A stretch of DNA of 64,000 nucleotides from Streptococcus mitis (GCF_005844455.1 NZ_SPGF01000001.1:60374-124373), one strand, 5' to 3'. Shown: positions 44,382 to 55,343, counted from the first letter of the stretch. Notes: generated from the sequence alone by a model not told the origin. Numbers and translations: made by a program.

Positions 44382-45656
44382 TTATGGTTTGATAACTTCA
44401 GCTCCCCCCATGTATGGACGAAGTGCTTCTGGGATGGTCACAGAACCATCTTCATTTTGGTAGTTTTCAAGAATAGCAGCCACTGTACGTCCAACTGCAA
44501 GTCCAGAACCGTTCAAGGTGTGAAGGAGTTTCACCTTGCCATCTGCTTCATCACGGTAACGGATTTGGGCGCGACGGGCTTGGAAATCTTCTGTGTTTGA
44601 ACAGCTTGAGATTTCACGGTAGGTATTTTGCGCTGGAATCCAAACTTCCAAGTCGTAAGTCTTCGCAGCTGAGAAGCCCATGTCTCCAGTAGAGAGAGCA
44701 ACGACACGGTATGGAAGGTTGAGTTTTTGAAGGATATTTTCAGCGTTGGCTGTCATTTTTTCCAATTCTTCGTAAGATTCTTCTGGTTTGGCAAATTTAA
44801 CCATTTCAACCTTGTGGAATTGGTGCAGACGGATCAAGCCACGTGTATCACGACCAGCTGAACCAGCCTCAGAACGGAATGATGGACTCATAGCGGTAAA
44901 GTAGATTGGTAGGTCTTTACCGTCAAGGATTTCATCACGGTAGTAGTTTGTTAGAGGAACTTCAGCTGTAGGAATGAGGACATAATTAGTGTCTTTCAAT
45001 TCAAAAGTGTCTTCCTTGAATTTTGGATATTGACCAGTACCAAACATAGAATCATGGTTAACCATGTATGGTGTGATGACTTCAGTATAGCCCTCTTTTC
45101 CATGCTCGTTCAACATAAAGTTGTAGATAGCACGTTCCAAACGAGCACCAAGGCCTTTATAGAAGAGGAAGCGAGCACCAGTAACTTTTGCTCCACGTTC
45201 CCAGTCAAGGATACCCAAGTCTTCACCGAGATCCCAGTGAGCTTTTGGTTCGAAGTCAAACTCGCGTGGAGTCCCCCAACGGCGAACTTCCACATTGTCA
45301 TCTTCATCAGCCCCAACAGGAACGCTGTCAGCTGGAATGTTTGGAAGAGTAGTGGTAAATTCTGTCAATTTAGCATCGATTTCTGCCAATTCAGCATCCA
45401 AGGCTTTGACTTCAGCAGATAGATTTTGCATGGCAGCAATCTTGTCATCTGCATTTTCCTTGTTGCGTTTAGCTTGAGCAATCTCAGCAGAAACTGTGTT
45501 ACGTTCTGCTTTGAGAGTTTCAACCTTGACCAAGATGTCACGACGTTTAGCATCGATTTCTTTCATCTCGTTTAAGATAGCAGCATCTACACCACGTGTA
45601 GCTAATTTTTCTGCGACAGCATCAAAATCTGTACGAATACGTTTGATATCTAACAT
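44382..45656 (-). CDS. serS: Seryl-tRNA synthetase
   Basis: A 424-residue class II aminoacyl-tRNA synthetase charging tRNA-Ser. N-terminal coiled-coil arm (about 25-100), motif 2 [26 protein letters not shown] and motif 3 [18 protein letters not shown]. The frame is open upstream to 45740, but the start [12 protein letters not shown] at 45656, after aaaggagttctt, is the conserved one; the extra frame lies in the T-box leader. Converges with the broken transporter gene. Confidence 0.96.
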   Translation of the reverse strand: MLDIKRIRTDFDAVAEKLATRGVDAAILNEMKEIDAKRRDILVKVETLKAERNTVSAEIAQAKRNKENADDKIAAMQNLSAEVKALDAELAEIDAKLTEFTTTLPNIPADSVPVGADEDDNVEVRRWGTPREFDFEPKAHWDLGEDLGILDWERGAKVTGARFLFYKGLGARLERAIYNFMLNEHGKEGYTEVITPYMVNHDSMFGTGQYPKFKEDTFELKDTNYVLIPTAEVPLTNYYRDEILDGKDLPIYFTAMSPSFRSEAGSAGRDTRGLIRLHQFHKVEMVKFAKPEESYEELEKMTANAENILQKLNLPYRVVALSTGDMGFSAAKTYDLEVWIPAQNTYREISSCSNTEDFQARRAQIRYRDEADGKVKLLHTLNGSGLAVGRTVAAILENYQNEDGSVTIPEALRPYMGGAEVIKP

Positions 45657-45850
45657 AAGAACTCCTTTATGAAAAAAGCACATCTGACAAAGCGTTGGAG
45701 TGGCAGGGCCACGGTTCCATCCAACTTCACAGGTGTGCACTTGATTGTGTATGTAATTGTTACTAACGGTAGAATTTCACCTATCCCTCCTATCTGCTCG
45801 CAGCACCCGCAGACTTTCTGAAAGAAGAAGATAACCTACTTATCCGTTGC
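45657..45850 (-). promoter_or_regulatory. T-box leader of serS
   Basis: On the reverse strand the leader carries the T-box antiterminator sequence TGGAACCGTGG (complement of 45709-45719) in a stem-loop region shortly before the serS start, preceded by a long structured 5' part. It would read uncharged tRNA-Ser and permit transcription of serS. The 5' limit and specifier codon are not certain. Confidence 0.82.
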
Positions 45851-45869
45851 TATGATTATACTAAAGTTT

Positions 45870-46241
45870 CTACTTTTTTGCAAATAGATTTTTAAATTTT
45901 TGGCTAATTGTCTGAATCAGGGTAGGAAGCTTGACGACCTTGTCATTGCCCAGTTTTTCGCGAGCAATTTTGAGGATAGCACCTGAGTCTTTTGAAGCAA
46001 AGAGGAATTTTCCTTGATCGGTGAAGACTTCGAAGTGGCGACTGATTTTGCGACCAGTTACGTTGGCTCCGATTTGTTGAATACTGGACCAAGGGATTTG
46101 GATATATTGTTCGACATTGACATCAGGATAAAACTCTAAGGCTTGATCCCCGACTAGAAATTTTCCGACTTTTCCAGAGATGGAGAGATAGGATGTTCCA
46201 GTGGTTTGTAAGTCAATGACTTTATTGAGTGATTGGGCCAT
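45870..46241 (-). CDS. manO: DUF956 (ManO-like) protein
   Basis: A 123-residue DUF956 protein (MAQSLNKVIDLQTTGTSYLSISGKVGKFLVGDQALEFYPD...IQIPWSSIQQIGANVTGRKISRHFEVFTD). Relatives are often linked to mannose-PTS genes and called ManO; here the neighbour is aspartate kinase, ending two bases upstream, so it is probably in one transcript with it. Function is not established. Confidence 0.8.
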   Translation of the reverse strand: MAQSLNKVIDLQTTGTSYLSISGKVGKFLVGDQALEFYPDVNVEQYIQIPWSSIQQIGANVTGRKISRHFEVFTDQGKFLFASKDSGAILKIAREKLGNDKVVKLPTLIQTISQKFKNLFAKK

Positions 46242-46243
46242 GA

Positions 46244-47608
46244 TTAATCTTCCTTACTTTCATCGAAAAAGGCATGATAGAGAGCCTTGATAGCTGCCTT
46301 TTCTTGCTCTTTATTGACAACAAACATGATGGAAACTTCACTTGAGCCTTGGGACATCATCTGGATGTTGATCTTGTTTGCAGATAGAGCGCGTGTTGCA
46401 GTAGCAGTTACCCCGATATGGCTCTTCATCTTTTCTCCGACAATCATAATGATTGAAAGGTCATGTTCGATTTCAGCATGGTCCACTTCAGCCTTTTGAA
46501 CGAGTTGACGTAGAATTTCTTCTTCTTTGATAGGAGTCAATTCGCGGGAGCGGAGGATGATTGAAAGATCGTCAATACCTGTTGGCATATGTTCCCAACC
46601 AATGTTAAGATCTTCAAGGATTTGAAGAATCTTACGACCGAATCCAACCTCGCGGTTCATGAGGTATTTTGACATGTTGATGCTGACGAATCCAGAATCA
46701 CCAGCGATCCCAACGACTGGGAATTTATCGCTACTGTGTTTCAGAACAATACGCGTTCCCGGGTGGTCAGGATTGTTGGTGTTTTTGATGACAAGAGGGA
46801 TTTTTCCGCGGTAGGCAGGTAGAAGGGCTTCATCATGAAGGACAGAAAATCCAGCGTAAGCCAACTCACGCATTTCACGGTAGGTTAATTCAGGAATGGA
46901 GTGTGGTTGATGGATAATACCAGGGTGGGCAGCAAAGATACCATCTACGTCCGTAAAGTTTTCATAGAGATCAGCCTTGACTCCAGCTGCGATAATGGAA
47001 CCAGTAATATCTGAACCCCCACGTGAGAAAGTACAGATTTGATTTTCCTTAGTCACGCCAAAGAAACCAGGGATGACAAGGACTTCGTTGCTATCAGCCA
47101 AGCCTTCAATCTTGTCATAACTAGATGGGATGATACGTGCGTTTCCTGGTTCACTTGTGACAACGATTCCAGCTTCTCTTGGATGAACATAACGTGCATC
47201 AATGCCGTTTTGGTTAAAGTAGGCTGCAATGAGTTTGGCATTGTTGTTTTCTCCAGCTGCTAAGAAAGTATCGTAGAGAAATTCATTGTCTTCTATAGGA
47301 AGAGTTGCCAAGGCCCGAATGCTTTTAGAAATCTTTTCTAAAACGGCAGGTTTTAGGCCTAGTTCACTAACCATAGCGGCATAACGGTCAATGATCCAGC
47401 TTTGACTAGCGTTGATATCATTTCCCGCCACATAGTCGCGATAGTATTTAATCAAGGCATCGGTTACTTTAGTATCTTCAGCATTGCGTTTTCCGGGTGC
47501 AGAAACGACTACAAAACGGCGTTCCTTATCACTTTTAACGATGTTTAAAACTTTTTCTAACTGACTAGCAGAGGCAAGCGAACTTCCACCAAATTTTACA
47601 ACCTTCAT
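46244..47608 (-). CDS. Aspartate kinase
   Basis: A 454-residue aspartokinase, first step from aspartate to lysine, threonine and methionine. Kinase motif MKVVKFGGSSLASASQLEKV at the N-terminus, FSRGGSDITGSIIAAGVKADLYENFTDVDGIF in the centre, and two C-terminal ACT domains for amino-acid feedback (about 300-450). Divergent from fabM. Which end product inhibits it cannot be told from sequence. Confidence 0.93.
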   Translation of the reverse strand: MKVVKFGGSSLASASQLEKVLNIVKSDKERRFVVVSAPGKRNAEDTKVTDALIKYYRDYVAGNDINASQSWIIDRYAAMVSELGLKPAVLEKISKSIRALATLPIEDNEFLYDTFLAAGENNNAKLIAAYFNQNGIDARYVHPREAGIVVTSEPGNARIIPSSYDKIEGLADSNEVLVIPGFFGVTKENQICTFSRGGSDITGSIIAAGVKADLYENFTDVDGIFAAHPGIIHQPHSIPELTYREMRELAYAGFSVLHDEALLPAYRGKIPLVIKNTNNPDHPGTRIVLKHSSDKFPVVGIAGDSGFVSINMSKYLMNREVGFGRKILQILEDLNIGWEHMPTGIDDLSIILRSRELTPIKEEEILRQLVQKAEVDHAEIEHDLSIIMIVGEKMKSHIGVTATATRALSANKINIQMMSQGSSEVSIMFVVNKEQEKAAIKALYHAFFDESKED

Positions 47609-47817
47609 AAAGACTCCTCAAGTAAGTATTTTATACGATTATAGCAGAAAGAAAACCTTTTTTCAATGAAGAAAATAAGATGCTTTCTAGGATAAAGCGA
47701 GTCTTTCTTATCGGCTGAGACAGTTTCAATTGATTTTTTCTTGCTTTCAAGTTTTAAAAAAGATATACTTTGCTAATAAAATAATTTTAAATACTTATAA
47801 AATAAAAAGGAGTCCTG

Positions 47818-48603
47818 ATGGAACACATTATTTATCAGCTTGAAGAAGATTTGGCAATCCTTACCTTAAACCGTCCTGAGGTTGCGAATGGCTTTCATAT
47901 TCCTATGTGTGAGGAGATTTTAGAAGCTATGACTCTGGCAGAAGAGGATTCAGCTGTGCATTTTATCTTAATTAATGCCAAGGGAAAGGTCTTCTCCGTT
48001 GGGGGAGATTTGGTAGAGATGAAGCGGGCAGTGGATGAGGATGATATTCCATCATTGACGAAAATCGCAGAATTGGTCAATACGATTTCCTATAAAATCA
48101 AGCAAATTGCCAAACCTGTCTTGATGGAAGTTGATGGAGCTGTTGCAGGTGCCGCAGCCAATATGGCTGTTGCTGCAGACTTCTGTCTTGCAACGGATAA
48201 AGCTAAGTTTATCCAAGCCTTTGTTGGCGTTGGTTTGGCTCCAGATGCAGGTGGGATTCATCTGTTGAGTCGTAGTATTGGTGTGACGCGTGCCGCTCAA
48301 CTTGCTATGACAGGTGAGGCTTTGACTGCAGGAAAAGCTTTAGAGTGGGGGCTAGTTTACCGCGTCTGTGAAGCTGATAAACTTGAAAAAACGAGAGAAC
48401 AGCTTCTTAAAAAATTGAGACGTGGATCAGCTAATTCTTATGCAGCTATCAAGAAGTTGGTTTGGGAGAGCCAATTCAAAGATTGGCAAGATTATGCTGC
48501 TTTAGAATTGAACCTACAGGAATCTTTGGCACAAACAGAGGATTTCAAAGAGGGAGTTCGGGCTCATTCGGAGAGAAGAAGACCGAAATTTACTGGAAAA
48601 TAA
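47818..48603 (+). CDS. fabM: trans-2-decenoyl-ACP isomerase FabM
   Basis: A 261-residue enoyl-CoA hydratase/isomerase-fold enzyme ([33 protein letters not shown]; oxyanion-hole region [19 protein letters not shown]). In streptococci FabM isomerises trans-2- to cis-3-decenoyl-ACP and so diverts chains to unsaturated fatty acids. First gene of the fatty-acid cluster, followed by fabT; own promoter region at about 47,740-47,800. Confidence 0.93.
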   Translation: MEHIIYQLEEDLAILTLNRPEVANGFHIPMCEEILEAMTLAEEDSAVHFILINAKGKVFSVGGDLVEMKRAVDEDDIPSLTKIAELVNTISYKIKQIAKPVLMEVDGAVAGAAANMAVAADFCLATDKAKFIQAFVGVGLAPDAGGIHLLSRSIGVTRAAQLAMTGEALTAGKALEWGLVYRVCEADKLEKTREQLLKKLRRGSANSYAAIKKLVWESQFKDWQDYAALELNLQESLAQTEDFKEGVRAHSERRRPKFTGK

Positions 48604-48611
48604 GAAAATAC

Positions 48612-48668
48612 TTGCAGCATTCTTTGAAGTTTGATATAATTCTTTTGTCAAATGTTTTGATTGTGAAA
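48612..48668 (+). promoter_or_regulatory. fabT promoter with FabT-type operator
   Basis: TTGCAG (48612-48617), 17-base spacer, TATAAT (48635-48640). Downstream, TTTGATTGTGAAA (48656-48668) resembles the FabT operator TTTGATTNTCAAA with one mismatch, and would block the transcript start: autorepression. Confidence 0.7.
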
Positions 48669-48694
48669 GTTTTTTGAAAAGGAGGGAAAAGAGA

Positions 48695-49129
48695 TTGGAC
48701 TACCAACGAATTAATGAATATTTAACATCTATATTTAACAATGCCCTCGTCATTGAGGAAGTTAGCTTGAGGGGTAGTCGTTTCAAGGATATCTCCATCA
48801 AAGAAGTCCATACAATCGATGTAATTGGAAAATTCCCAGACGTGACGCCAAGTCAAGTGTCGAAAGAGTTGATGGTGACTCTTGGGACGGTTACGACGAG
48901 TTTGAATAATCTTGAACGCAAGGGTTACATTGAACGCATTCGCTCAGAGCAGGATCGTCGTGTGGTGCATCTGCATTTGACAAAGAAGGGTCGCTTGGTT
49001 CATAGACTACATAAACGTTTCCACAAGGCCATGGTCGAAAATATTATCGAAGGTATGAGCAAGGAAGAAACTGAAGTTATGAGCAAAGGTTTGACTAAAC
49101 TTTATCAATTTTTGGAGGATTTGAAATAA
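48695..49129 (+). CDS. fabT: Fatty-acid regulator FabT (MarR family)
   Basis: A 144-residue MarR-type repressor of the fab genes that uses long-chain acyl-ACP as corepressor. Winged [50 protein letters not shown]. The natural start is the TTG at 48695 after ggaggg; the frame is open from 48674. It ends exactly at the first base of fabH (tAATG overlap). Confidence 0.95.
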   Translation: MDYQRINEYLTSIFNNALVIEEVSLRGSRFKDISIKEVHTIDVIGKFPDVTPSQVSKELMVTLGTVTTSLNNLERKGYIERIRSEQDRRVVHLHLTKKGRLVHRLHKRFHKAMVENIIEGMSKEETEVMSKGLTKLYQFLEDLK

Positions 49130-50103
49130 TGGCTTTTGCAAAAATAAGCCAGGTTGCTCATTATGTGCCAGAGCAAGTGGTTACAAATCATGATTTGGCT
49201 CAGATTATGGATACCAATGATGAGTGGATTTCAAGTCGGACGGGAATACGACAAAGGCATATTTCAAGAACAGAATCTACCAGTGATTTGGCTACAGAGG
49301 TTGCGAAGAAACTGATGGAAAAAGCTGGAATCATAGGAGAAGAGCTGGATTTTATCATCCTAGCTACCATCACTCCAGATTCGATGATGCCCTCTACAGC
49401 TGCTCGTGTCCAAGCTAATATTGGTGCAAAAAAAGCTTTTGCTTTTGACCTAACAGCTGCTTGTAGTGGATTTGTATTTGCCTTGTCAACTGCTGAAAAG
49501 TTTATCGCTTCTGGTCGCTTTCAAAAAGGTTTGGTGATTGGTAGTGAAACCCTCTCTAAGGCAGTCGATTGGTCAGATCGATCAACAGCTGTCTTGTTTG
49601 GAGATGGTGCTGGCGGAGTCTTGCTAGAAGCTAGCGAGCAAGAGCATTTCTTGGCTGAGAGTCTCAATAGCGATGGAAGTCGCAGTGAGTGTCTGACCTA
49701 TGGACATTCAGGCTTGCATTCGCCATTTTCAGATCAAGAAAATGCAGATTCATTTTTGAAGATGGATGGGCGCGCAGTTTTTGATTTTGCTATTCGGGAT
49801 GTAGCCAAGTCTATCAAACAGACTATTGATGAGTCTCCTATAGAGGCGACAGACTTGGATTATCTGCTACTTCACCAGGCCAATGACCGTATCTTGGATA
49901 AAATGGCTAGAAAAATCGGTGTCGACCGAGATAAGCTTCCAGCCAATATGATGGAATATGGTAATACCAGTGCAGCAAGTATCCCGATTTTACTTTCAGA
50001 GTGTGTAGAACAAGGCCTCATCCCTTTAGACGGTAGCCAGACTGTTCTTCTATCAGGCTTCGGTGGAGGCTTGACATGGGGCACGCTCATTCTTACAATT
50101 TAG
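49129..50103 (+). CDS. fabH: 3-oxoacyl-ACP synthase III FabH
   Basis: A 324-residue enzyme condensing acetyl-CoA with malonyl-ACP to start chains. Catalytic Cys in [10 protein letters not shown], His in LLHQAND, Asn in [11 protein letters not shown] overlaps the fabT stop by one base. Upstream of acpP in the FabT-controlled transcript. Confidence 0.96.
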   Translation: MAFAKISQVAHYVPEQVVTNHDLAQIMDTNDEWISSRTGIRQRHISRTESTSDLATEVAKKLMEKAGIIGEELDFIILATITPDSMMPSTAARVQANIGAKKAFAFDLTAACSGFVFALSTAEKFIASGRFQKGLVIGSETLSKAVDWSDRSTAVLFGDGAGGVLLEASEQEHFLAESLNSDGSRSECLTYGHSGLHSPFSDQENADSFLKMDGRAVFDFAIRDVAKSIKQTIDESPIEATDLDYLLLHQANDRILDKMARKIGVDRDKLPANMMEYGNTSAASIPILLSECVEQGLIPLDGSQTVLLSGFGGGLTWGTLILTI

Positions 50104-50161
50104 GTAATCATGTGGTGAACACATTGTTATAAAAAACTATTTATTTTAAAGGAGTCCTATC

Positions 50162-50389
50162 ATGGCAGCAGTATTTGAAAAAGTACAAGAAATTATCGTT
50201 GAAGAACTTGGAAAAGACACATCAGAAGTAACACTTGAATCAACTTTTGATGACTTGGACGCAGATTCATTGGACTTGTTCCAAGTAATCTCAGAAATCG
50301 AAGATGCTTTTGATATCCAAATCGAAGCAGAAGATGACTTGAAAACAGTTGGTGACTTGGTTGCCTACGTTGAAGAGCAAACAAAATAA
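50162..50389 (+). CDS. acpP: Acyl carrier protein
   Basis: A 75-residue acidic ACP carrying the growing chain on a phosphopantetheine attached to Ser in [12 protein letters not shown] after aaaggagtcctatc. Lies between fabH and the terminator/operator before fabK. Confidence 0.96.
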   Translation: MAAVFEKVQEIIVEELGKDTSEVTLESTFDDLDADSLDLFQVISEIEDAFDIQIEAEDDLKTVGDLVAYVEEQTK

Positions 50390-50406
50390 GCAGAATACAA
50401 ATAGAA

Positions 50407-50434
50407 GGAGTAGGGAAACCCGCTCCCTCTTGTT
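50407..50434 (+). terminator. Partial terminator/attenuator after acpP
   Basis: ggagtaggg-aaa-cccgctcc hairpin followed by a short T-rich stretch (ctcttgttt). The weak T-run suggests partial read-through into fabK. Confidence 0.5.
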
Positions 50435-50444
50435 TAGGCAATAG

Positions 50445-50457
50445 TTTGATTTTCAAA
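50445..50457 (+). promoter_or_regulatory. FabT operator before fabK
   Basis: TTTGATTTTCAAA is a near-perfect match to the FabT palindrome, about 50 bases before the fabK start, the known second FabT site in streptococci. It would repress the fabK-accA part of the cluster. Confidence 0.82.
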
Positions 50458-50505
50458 TTATGACAGTATCGAACTATTACGTAAGCAAGAAATGATGGAG
50501 GCACT

Positions 50506-51480
50506 ATGAAAACGCGTATTACAGAATTATTGAACATTGATTATCCTATCTTTCAAGGAGGAATGGCCTGGGTTGCTGATGGTGATTTGGCAGGGGCTGT
50601 TTCCAAGGCTGGAGGGCTAGGGATTATCGGTGGGGGAAATGCCCCTAAAGAAGTTGTCAAGGCTAATATTGATAAAATCAAATCATTGACGGATAAACCC
50701 TTTGGTGTCAACATCATGCTCTTGTCTCCCTTTGTGGAAGATATTGTAGATCTCGTTATCGAGGAAGGCGTCAAAGTAGTTACAACAGGTGCAGGAAATC
50801 CTGGTAAATACATGGAACGCTTCCACGAAGCTGGGATCACTGTTATTCCTGTTGTACCAAGTGTTGCTTTAGCTAAACGCATGGAAAAAATCGGTGCGGA
50901 TGCCGTTATTGCAGAAGGAATGGAAGCTGGGGGGCATATCGGTAAATTAACAACCATGACCTTGGTGCGCCAGGTAGCTGCAGCTGTATCTATTCCTGTT
51001 ATTGCTGCAGGAGGGATTGCGGATGGAGAAGGTGCCGCCGCTGGCTTTATGCTAGGTGCAGAGGCTGTTCAGGTTGGAACGCGTTTTGTCGTTGCAAAAG
51101 AGTCTAATGCCCATCCAAATTATAAGGCCAAGATTTTAAAAGCTAGAGATATCGATACTACGATTTCAGCCCAACATTTTGGCCATGCTGTTCGAGCTAT
51201 TAAAAATCAATTGACTCGTGATTTTGAAAAAGCTGAGAAAGATGCCTTTAAACAGGAAAATCCTGATTTGGAAATCTTTGAACAAATGGGAGCAGGTGCC
51301 TTAGCCAAAGCAGTTGTTCACGGTGATGTGGATGGCGGATCTGTCATGGCAGGTCAAATTGCGGGGCTTGTTTCCAAAGAAGAAACAGCTGAAGAAGTCC
51401 TAAAAGATTTATACTACGGAGCAGCTAAGAAAATTCAAGAAGAAGCCTCTCGTTGGGCAGGAGTTGTAAGAAATGACTAA
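50506..51480 (+). CDS. fabK: Enoyl-ACP reductase II FabK
   Basis: A 324-residue FMN-dependent enoyl-ACP reductase, the FabI replacement in streptococci. N-terminal FMN-site GGMAWVADGDLAGAVSKAGGLGIIGGG and EAGGHIGKLTT, VIAAGGIADG. Overlaps fabD by eight bases. Confidence 0.96.
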   Translation: MKTRITELLNIDYPIFQGGMAWVADGDLAGAVSKAGGLGIIGGGNAPKEVVKANIDKIKSLTDKPFGVNIMLLSPFVEDIVDLVIEEGVKVVTTGAGNPGKYMERFHEAGITVIPVVPSVALAKRMEKIGADAVIAEGMEAGGHIGKLTTMTLVRQVAAAVSIPVIAAGGIADGEGAAAGFMLGAEAVQVGTRFVVAKESNAHPNYKAKILKARDIDTTISAQHFGHAVRAIKNQLTRDFEKAEKDAFKQENPDLEIFEQMGAGALAKAVVHGDVDGGSVMAGQIAGLVSKEETAEEVLKDLYYGAAKKIQEEASRWAGVVRND

Positions 51481-52393
51481 AACAGCCTTTTTATTTGCTG
51501 GCCAAGGTGCCCAGTATCTAGGGATGGGACGGGATCTTTATGATCAGTATCCGATTGTCAAAGAAACGATTGATCAAGCGAGTCAGGTTCTGGGTTATGA
51601 TTTGCGTCATCTCATCGATACAGAAGAAGAAAAACTCAATCAGACTCGCTATACCCAACCAGCCATTCTAGCGACTTCGGTTGCTATCTACCGTTTATTG
51701 CAAGAGAAGGGCTATCAGCCTGATATGGTTGCTGGTTTGTCTCTTGGAGAATATTCTGCCTTGGTGGCTAGCGGCGCCTTGGATTTTGAAGATGCGGTAG
51801 CCTTGGTAGCTAAGCGTGGAGCCTATATGGAAGAAGCAGCTCCTGCTGGATTTGGCAAGATGGTCGCAGTTCTCAATACGCCAGTAGAGGTCATTGAAGA
51901 AGCCTGTCAGCAAGCTTCTGAACTTGGAGTGGTTACCCCAGCCAACTATAATACACCTGCACAAATCGTCATTGGTGGAGAAGTGGTTGCGGTTGACAGA
52001 GCTGTTGAACTCTTGCAAGAAGCAGGTGCCAAACGCTTGATTCCTCTCAAGGTTTCAGGGCCCTTTCATACCGCTCTACTTGAGCCTGCTAGCCAGAAAC
52101 TAGCTGAGACTCTAGCTCAAGTAAGTTTTTCAGATTTCACTTGTCCCCTAGTTGGCAATACAGAAGCAGTTTTCATGAAAAAAGAAGACATTGCTCAACT
52201 TTTGACACGTCAGGTAAAGAAACCGGTTCGTTTCTATGAAAGTATTGCGGTTATGCAAGAAGCAGGCGTAACCAACTTTATCGAGATTGGACCGGGGAAA
52301 GTCTTGTCAGGCTTTGTCAAAAAAATTGATAAGACGGCTAAACTAGCCAATGTTGAAGATCAGGCTAGCTTGGAAGCTCTTCTAGGAAACTAG
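51473..52393 (+). CDS. fabD: Malonyl-CoA:ACP transacylase FabD
   Basis: A 306-residue acyltransferase moving malonyl from CoA to ACP. Nucleophile Ser in AGLSLGEYSAL, His in SGPFHTALL, N-terminal AFLFAGQGAQYLGMG. Start overlaps the fabK end. Confidence 0.96.
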   Translation: MTKTAFLFAGQGAQYLGMGRDLYDQYPIVKETIDQASQVLGYDLRHLIDTEEEKLNQTRYTQPAILATSVAIYRLLQEKGYQPDMVAGLSLGEYSALVASGALDFEDAVALVAKRGAYMEEAAPAGFGKMVAVLNTPVEVIEEACQQASELGVVTPANYNTPAQIVIGGEVVAVDRAVELLQEAGAKRLIPLKVSGPFHTALLEPASQKLAETLAQVSFSDFTCPLVGNTEAVFMKKEDIAQLLTRQVKKPVRFYESIAVMQEAGVTNFIEIGPGKVLSGFVKKIDKTAKLANVEDQASLEALLGN

Positions 52394-52436
52394 TAATCCC
52401 TTCTTCCATAAATGCAAGAGGACACAGGAGAAAAGA

Positions 52437-53168
52437 ATGCAACTAAAAAATAAAAATATCTTTATTACAGGTTCGAGTCGTGGAATTGGTCTTGCCATCG
52501 CCCACAAGTTTGCTCAGGCAGGAGCCAACATTGCCTTAAACAGCCGTGGGACAATCTCAGAGGACTTGCTAGCCGAGTTTTCAAACTATGGTGTCAAGGT
52601 AGTTCCCATTTCAGGAGATGTATCAGATTTTGCAGACGCTAAGCGTATGGTTGAGCAAGCTATTGCAGATCTGGGTTCAGTAGATGTTTTGGTCAACAAT
52701 GCAGGAATTACTCAAGATACCCTGATGCTCAAGATGACAGAAGCGGATTTTGAAAAAGTTCTCAAGGTTAACCTGACTGGCGCCTTTAACATGACACAAT
52801 CAGTCTTGAAACCGATGATGAAAGCCAGAGAAGGTGCTATCATTAATATGTCTAGTGTTGTTGGTTTGATGGGGAATATCGGTCAAGCTAACTATGCAGC
52901 TTCTAAGGCTGGTTTGATTGGTTTTACCAAGTCTGTGGCGCGTGAAGTGGCTAATCGCAATATCAGGGTTAATGTTATTGCTCCTGGAATGATTGAATCC
53001 GATATGACAGCGGTCCTATCAGACAAGGTAAAAGATGCCATGCTAGCGCAAATTCCTATGAAAGAATTTGGGCAGGCAGAGCAGGTTGCAGATTTGACAG
53101 TATTTTTAGCAGGCCAAGATTATCTAACTGGTCAAGTGGTGGCCATTGATGGCGGCCTCAGTATGTAG
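52437..53168 (+). CDS. fabG: 3-oxoacyl-ACP reductase FabG
   Basis: A 243-residue short-chain dehydrogenase: NADPH motif TGSSRGIGLAIA, VNNAGIT, catalytic Ser in MSSVVGL and YAASKAG. Reduces 3-oxoacyl-ACP. ATG after caggagaaaag. Confidence 0.96.
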   Translation: MQLKNKNIFITGSSRGIGLAIAHKFAQAGANIALNSRGTISEDLLAEFSNYGVKVVPISGDVSDFADAKRMVEQAIADLGSVDVLVNNAGITQDTLMLKMTEADFEKVLKVNLTGAFNMTQSVLKPMMKAREGAIINMSSVVGLMGNIGQANYAASKAGLIGFTKSVAREVANRNIRVNVIAPGMIESDMTAVLSDKVKDAMLAQIPMKEFGQAEQVADLTVFLAGQDYLTGQVVAIDGGLSM

Positions 53169-53189
53169 CAGAAGCTAGAGGTAAAAAGG

Positions 53190-54425
53190 ATGAAACTAAA
53201 TCGTGTAGTAGTAACAGGTTATGGAGTGACATCTCCAATCGGAAATACACCAGAAGAATTTTGGAATAGTTTGACAACTGGAAAAATCGGAATTGGTCCA
53301 ATTACAAAATTTGATCATAGTGACTTTGATGTGCATAATGCAGCAGAAATTCAAGATTTTCCTTTTGATAAATACTTTGTAAAGAAAGATACCAACCGTT
53401 TTGACAACTATTCTTTGTATGCCTTGTATGCAGCCCAAGAGGCTGTCAACCACGCTAAGCTGGATGTAGAGGCTATTGACAAGGATCGTTTTGGAGTTAT
53501 CGTTGCCTCTGGTATTGGTGGAATCAAAGAAATTGAAGATCAAGTTATCCGTCTTCATGAAAAAGGCCCAAAACGTGTTAAGCCATTGACACTTCCAAAA
53601 GCCTTGCCAAATATGGCTTCGGGAAATGTTGCCATGCGCTTTGGAGCAAACGGTGTCTGTAGATCAATCAATACGGCCTGTGCCTCATCAAATGATGCTA
53701 TTGGAGATGCCTTCCGTTCAATCAAGCTTGGTTTCCAAGATGTCATGTTAGTAGGTGGAGCAGAATCATCTATCACTCCTTTTGCCATCGCTGGTTTCCA
53801 AGCATTGACTGCCCTATCAACCACAGAAGATCCAACTCGTGCATCTATTCCATTTGACAAAGACCGTAATGGTTTTGTGATGGGAGAAGGTTCTGGGATG
53901 CTGGTTCTTGAGAGTCTTGAACATGCTGAAAAACGTGGAGCGACTATCTTGGCTGAAGTAGTTGGTTATGGAAATACCTGTGATGCTTATCATATGACTT
54001 CACCTCATCCAGAAGGTCAAGGTGCAATCAAGGCAATTAAATTAGCCTTGGAAGAGGCAGAGATTTCTCCAGAACAAGTGGCTTATGTCAATGCCCATGG
54101 AACTTCAACTCCTGCTAATGAAAAAGGAGAAAGTAGTGCCATTGTAGCTGTTCTTGGTAAAGAAGTACCAGTATCTTCAACCAAATCCTTTACAGGACAC
54201 TTGCTTGGTGCTACAGGGGCAGTAGAAGCCATCGCTACAATTGAAGCCATGCGTCATAACTTTGTACCAATGACAGCTGGAACAAGTGAGTTATCAGACT
54301 ATATCGAAGCGAATGTCGTTTATGGACAAGGCTTGGAGCAAGAAATCCCTTATGCTATTTCAAATACCTTTGGTTTTGGTGGTCACAATGCCGTTCTTGC
54401 TTTCAAACGTTGGGAGAATAAATAA
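53190..54425 (+). CDS. fabF: 3-oxoacyl-ACP synthase II FabF
   Basis: A 411-residue elongating ketosynthase: Cys in INTACASSNDAIG, His in YVNAHGTSTP and His in TGHLLGATGAVEA. Two bases separate its stop from the accB ATG region. Intact. Confidence 0.96.
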   Translation: MKLNRVVVTGYGVTSPIGNTPEEFWNSLTTGKIGIGPITKFDHSDFDVHNAAEIQDFPFDKYFVKKDTNRFDNYSLYALYAAQEAVNHAKLDVEAIDKDRFGVIVASGIGGIKEIEDQVIRLHEKGPKRVKPLTLPKALPNMASGNVAMRFGANGVCRSINTACASSNDAIGDAFRSIKLGFQDVMLVGGAESSITPFAIAGFQALTALSTTEDPTRASIPFDKDRNGFVMGEGSGMLVLESLEHAEKRGATILAEVVGYGNTCDAYHMTSPHPEGQGAIKAIKLALEEAEISPEQVAYVNAHGTSTPANEKGESSAIVAVLGKEVPVSSTKSFTGHLLGATGAVEAIATIEAMRHNFVPMTAGTSELSDYIEANVVYGQGLEQEIPYAISNTFGFGGHNAVLAFKRWENK

Positions 54426-54427
54426 CT

Positions 54428-54913
54428 ATGAATTTAAACGATATTAAAGACTTGATGGCTCAATTTGACCAGTCAAGTTTGAGAGAATTTTCTTATAAAA
54501 ATGGGACGGATGAGTTGCAGTTTAGCAAGAATGAAGCGAGACTGGTGTCTGAAGTTGTAGCTCCAGTCGCACCAGCGCCCGTTCTAGCAACACCAAGTCC
54601 AGCGACTCCTACATCTGCTCCAGCAGAGCCTGTAACAGAAGAAGTTGCAGCTACAGCTGAAGCAAGTGTGGCTGCTGAGGGAGATGTTGTAGAGAGCCCA
54701 CTTGTTGGAGTGGCTTACTTGGCTGCTGGTCCTGATAAACCTGCCTTCGTCACAGTTGGTGATAGTGTCAAAAAAGGTCAAACATTGGTCATCATCGAAG
54801 CTATGAAAGTCATGAATGAAATTCCAGCTCCTAAGGATGGTGTGGTGACGGAAATTCTCGTTTCGAACGAAGAAATGGTTGAATTTGGTAAAGGATTGGT
54901 ACGCATCAAATGA
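54428..54913 (+). CDS. accB: Biotin carboxyl carrier protein of acetyl-CoA carboxylase
   Basis: A 161-residue BCCP: N-terminal helical part, Ala/Pro-rich linker (about 45-85) and biotinyl domain with Lys in [10 protein letters not shown]. Overlaps fabZ by four bases (ATGA). Confidence 0.96.
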   Translation: MNLNDIKDLMAQFDQSSLREFSYKNGTDELQFSKNEARLVSEVVAPVAPAPVLATPSPATPTSAPAEPVTEEVAATAEASVAAEGDVVESPLVGVAYLAAGPDKPAFVTVGDSVKKGQTLVIIEAMKVMNEIPAPKDGVVTEILVSNEEMVEFGKGLVRIK

Positions 54914-55332
54914 TCGATATTCAAGGAATCAAAGAAGCTCTACCCCACCGCTATCCTATGCTCCTAGTGGACCGTGTCTTGGAAGTGAGCGAGGATACTA
55001 TTGTTGCCATCAAAAATGTAACCATCAATGAGCCCTTCTTTAACGGTCATTTTCCTCAATATCCAGTTATGCCAGGCGTTCTGATTATGGAAGCCTTGGC
55101 GCAAACAGCTGGTGTTTTGGAGTTGTCTAAGCCTGAAAATAAGGGGAAACTAGTCTTTTATGCTGGTATGGACAAGGTTAAATTCAAGAAGCAGGTTGTA
55201 CCAGGCGACCAATTGGTTATGACAGCGACTTTTGTAAAACGTCGTGGCACCATTGCCGTGGTTGAGGCCAAGGCTGAAGTGGATGGCAAGCTTGCAGCTA
55301 GTGGTACTCTTACCTTTGCAATTGGGAACTAA
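54910..55332 (+). CDS. fabZ: 3-hydroxyacyl-ACP dehydratase FabZ
   Basis: A 140-residue hotdog-fold dehydratase with catalytic His in [21 protein letters not shown]. Together with FabM it sets the saturated/unsaturated balance in streptococci. Translationally coupled to accB. Confidence 0.96.
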   Translation: MIDIQGIKEALPHRYPMLLVDRVLEVSEDTIVAIKNVTINEPFFNGHFPQYPVMPGVLIMEALAQTAGVLELSKPENKGKLVFYAGMDKVKFKKQVVPGDQLVMTATFVKRRGTIAVVEAKAEVDGKLAASGTLTFAIGN

Positions 55333-55343
55333 GGAGGTTCTCC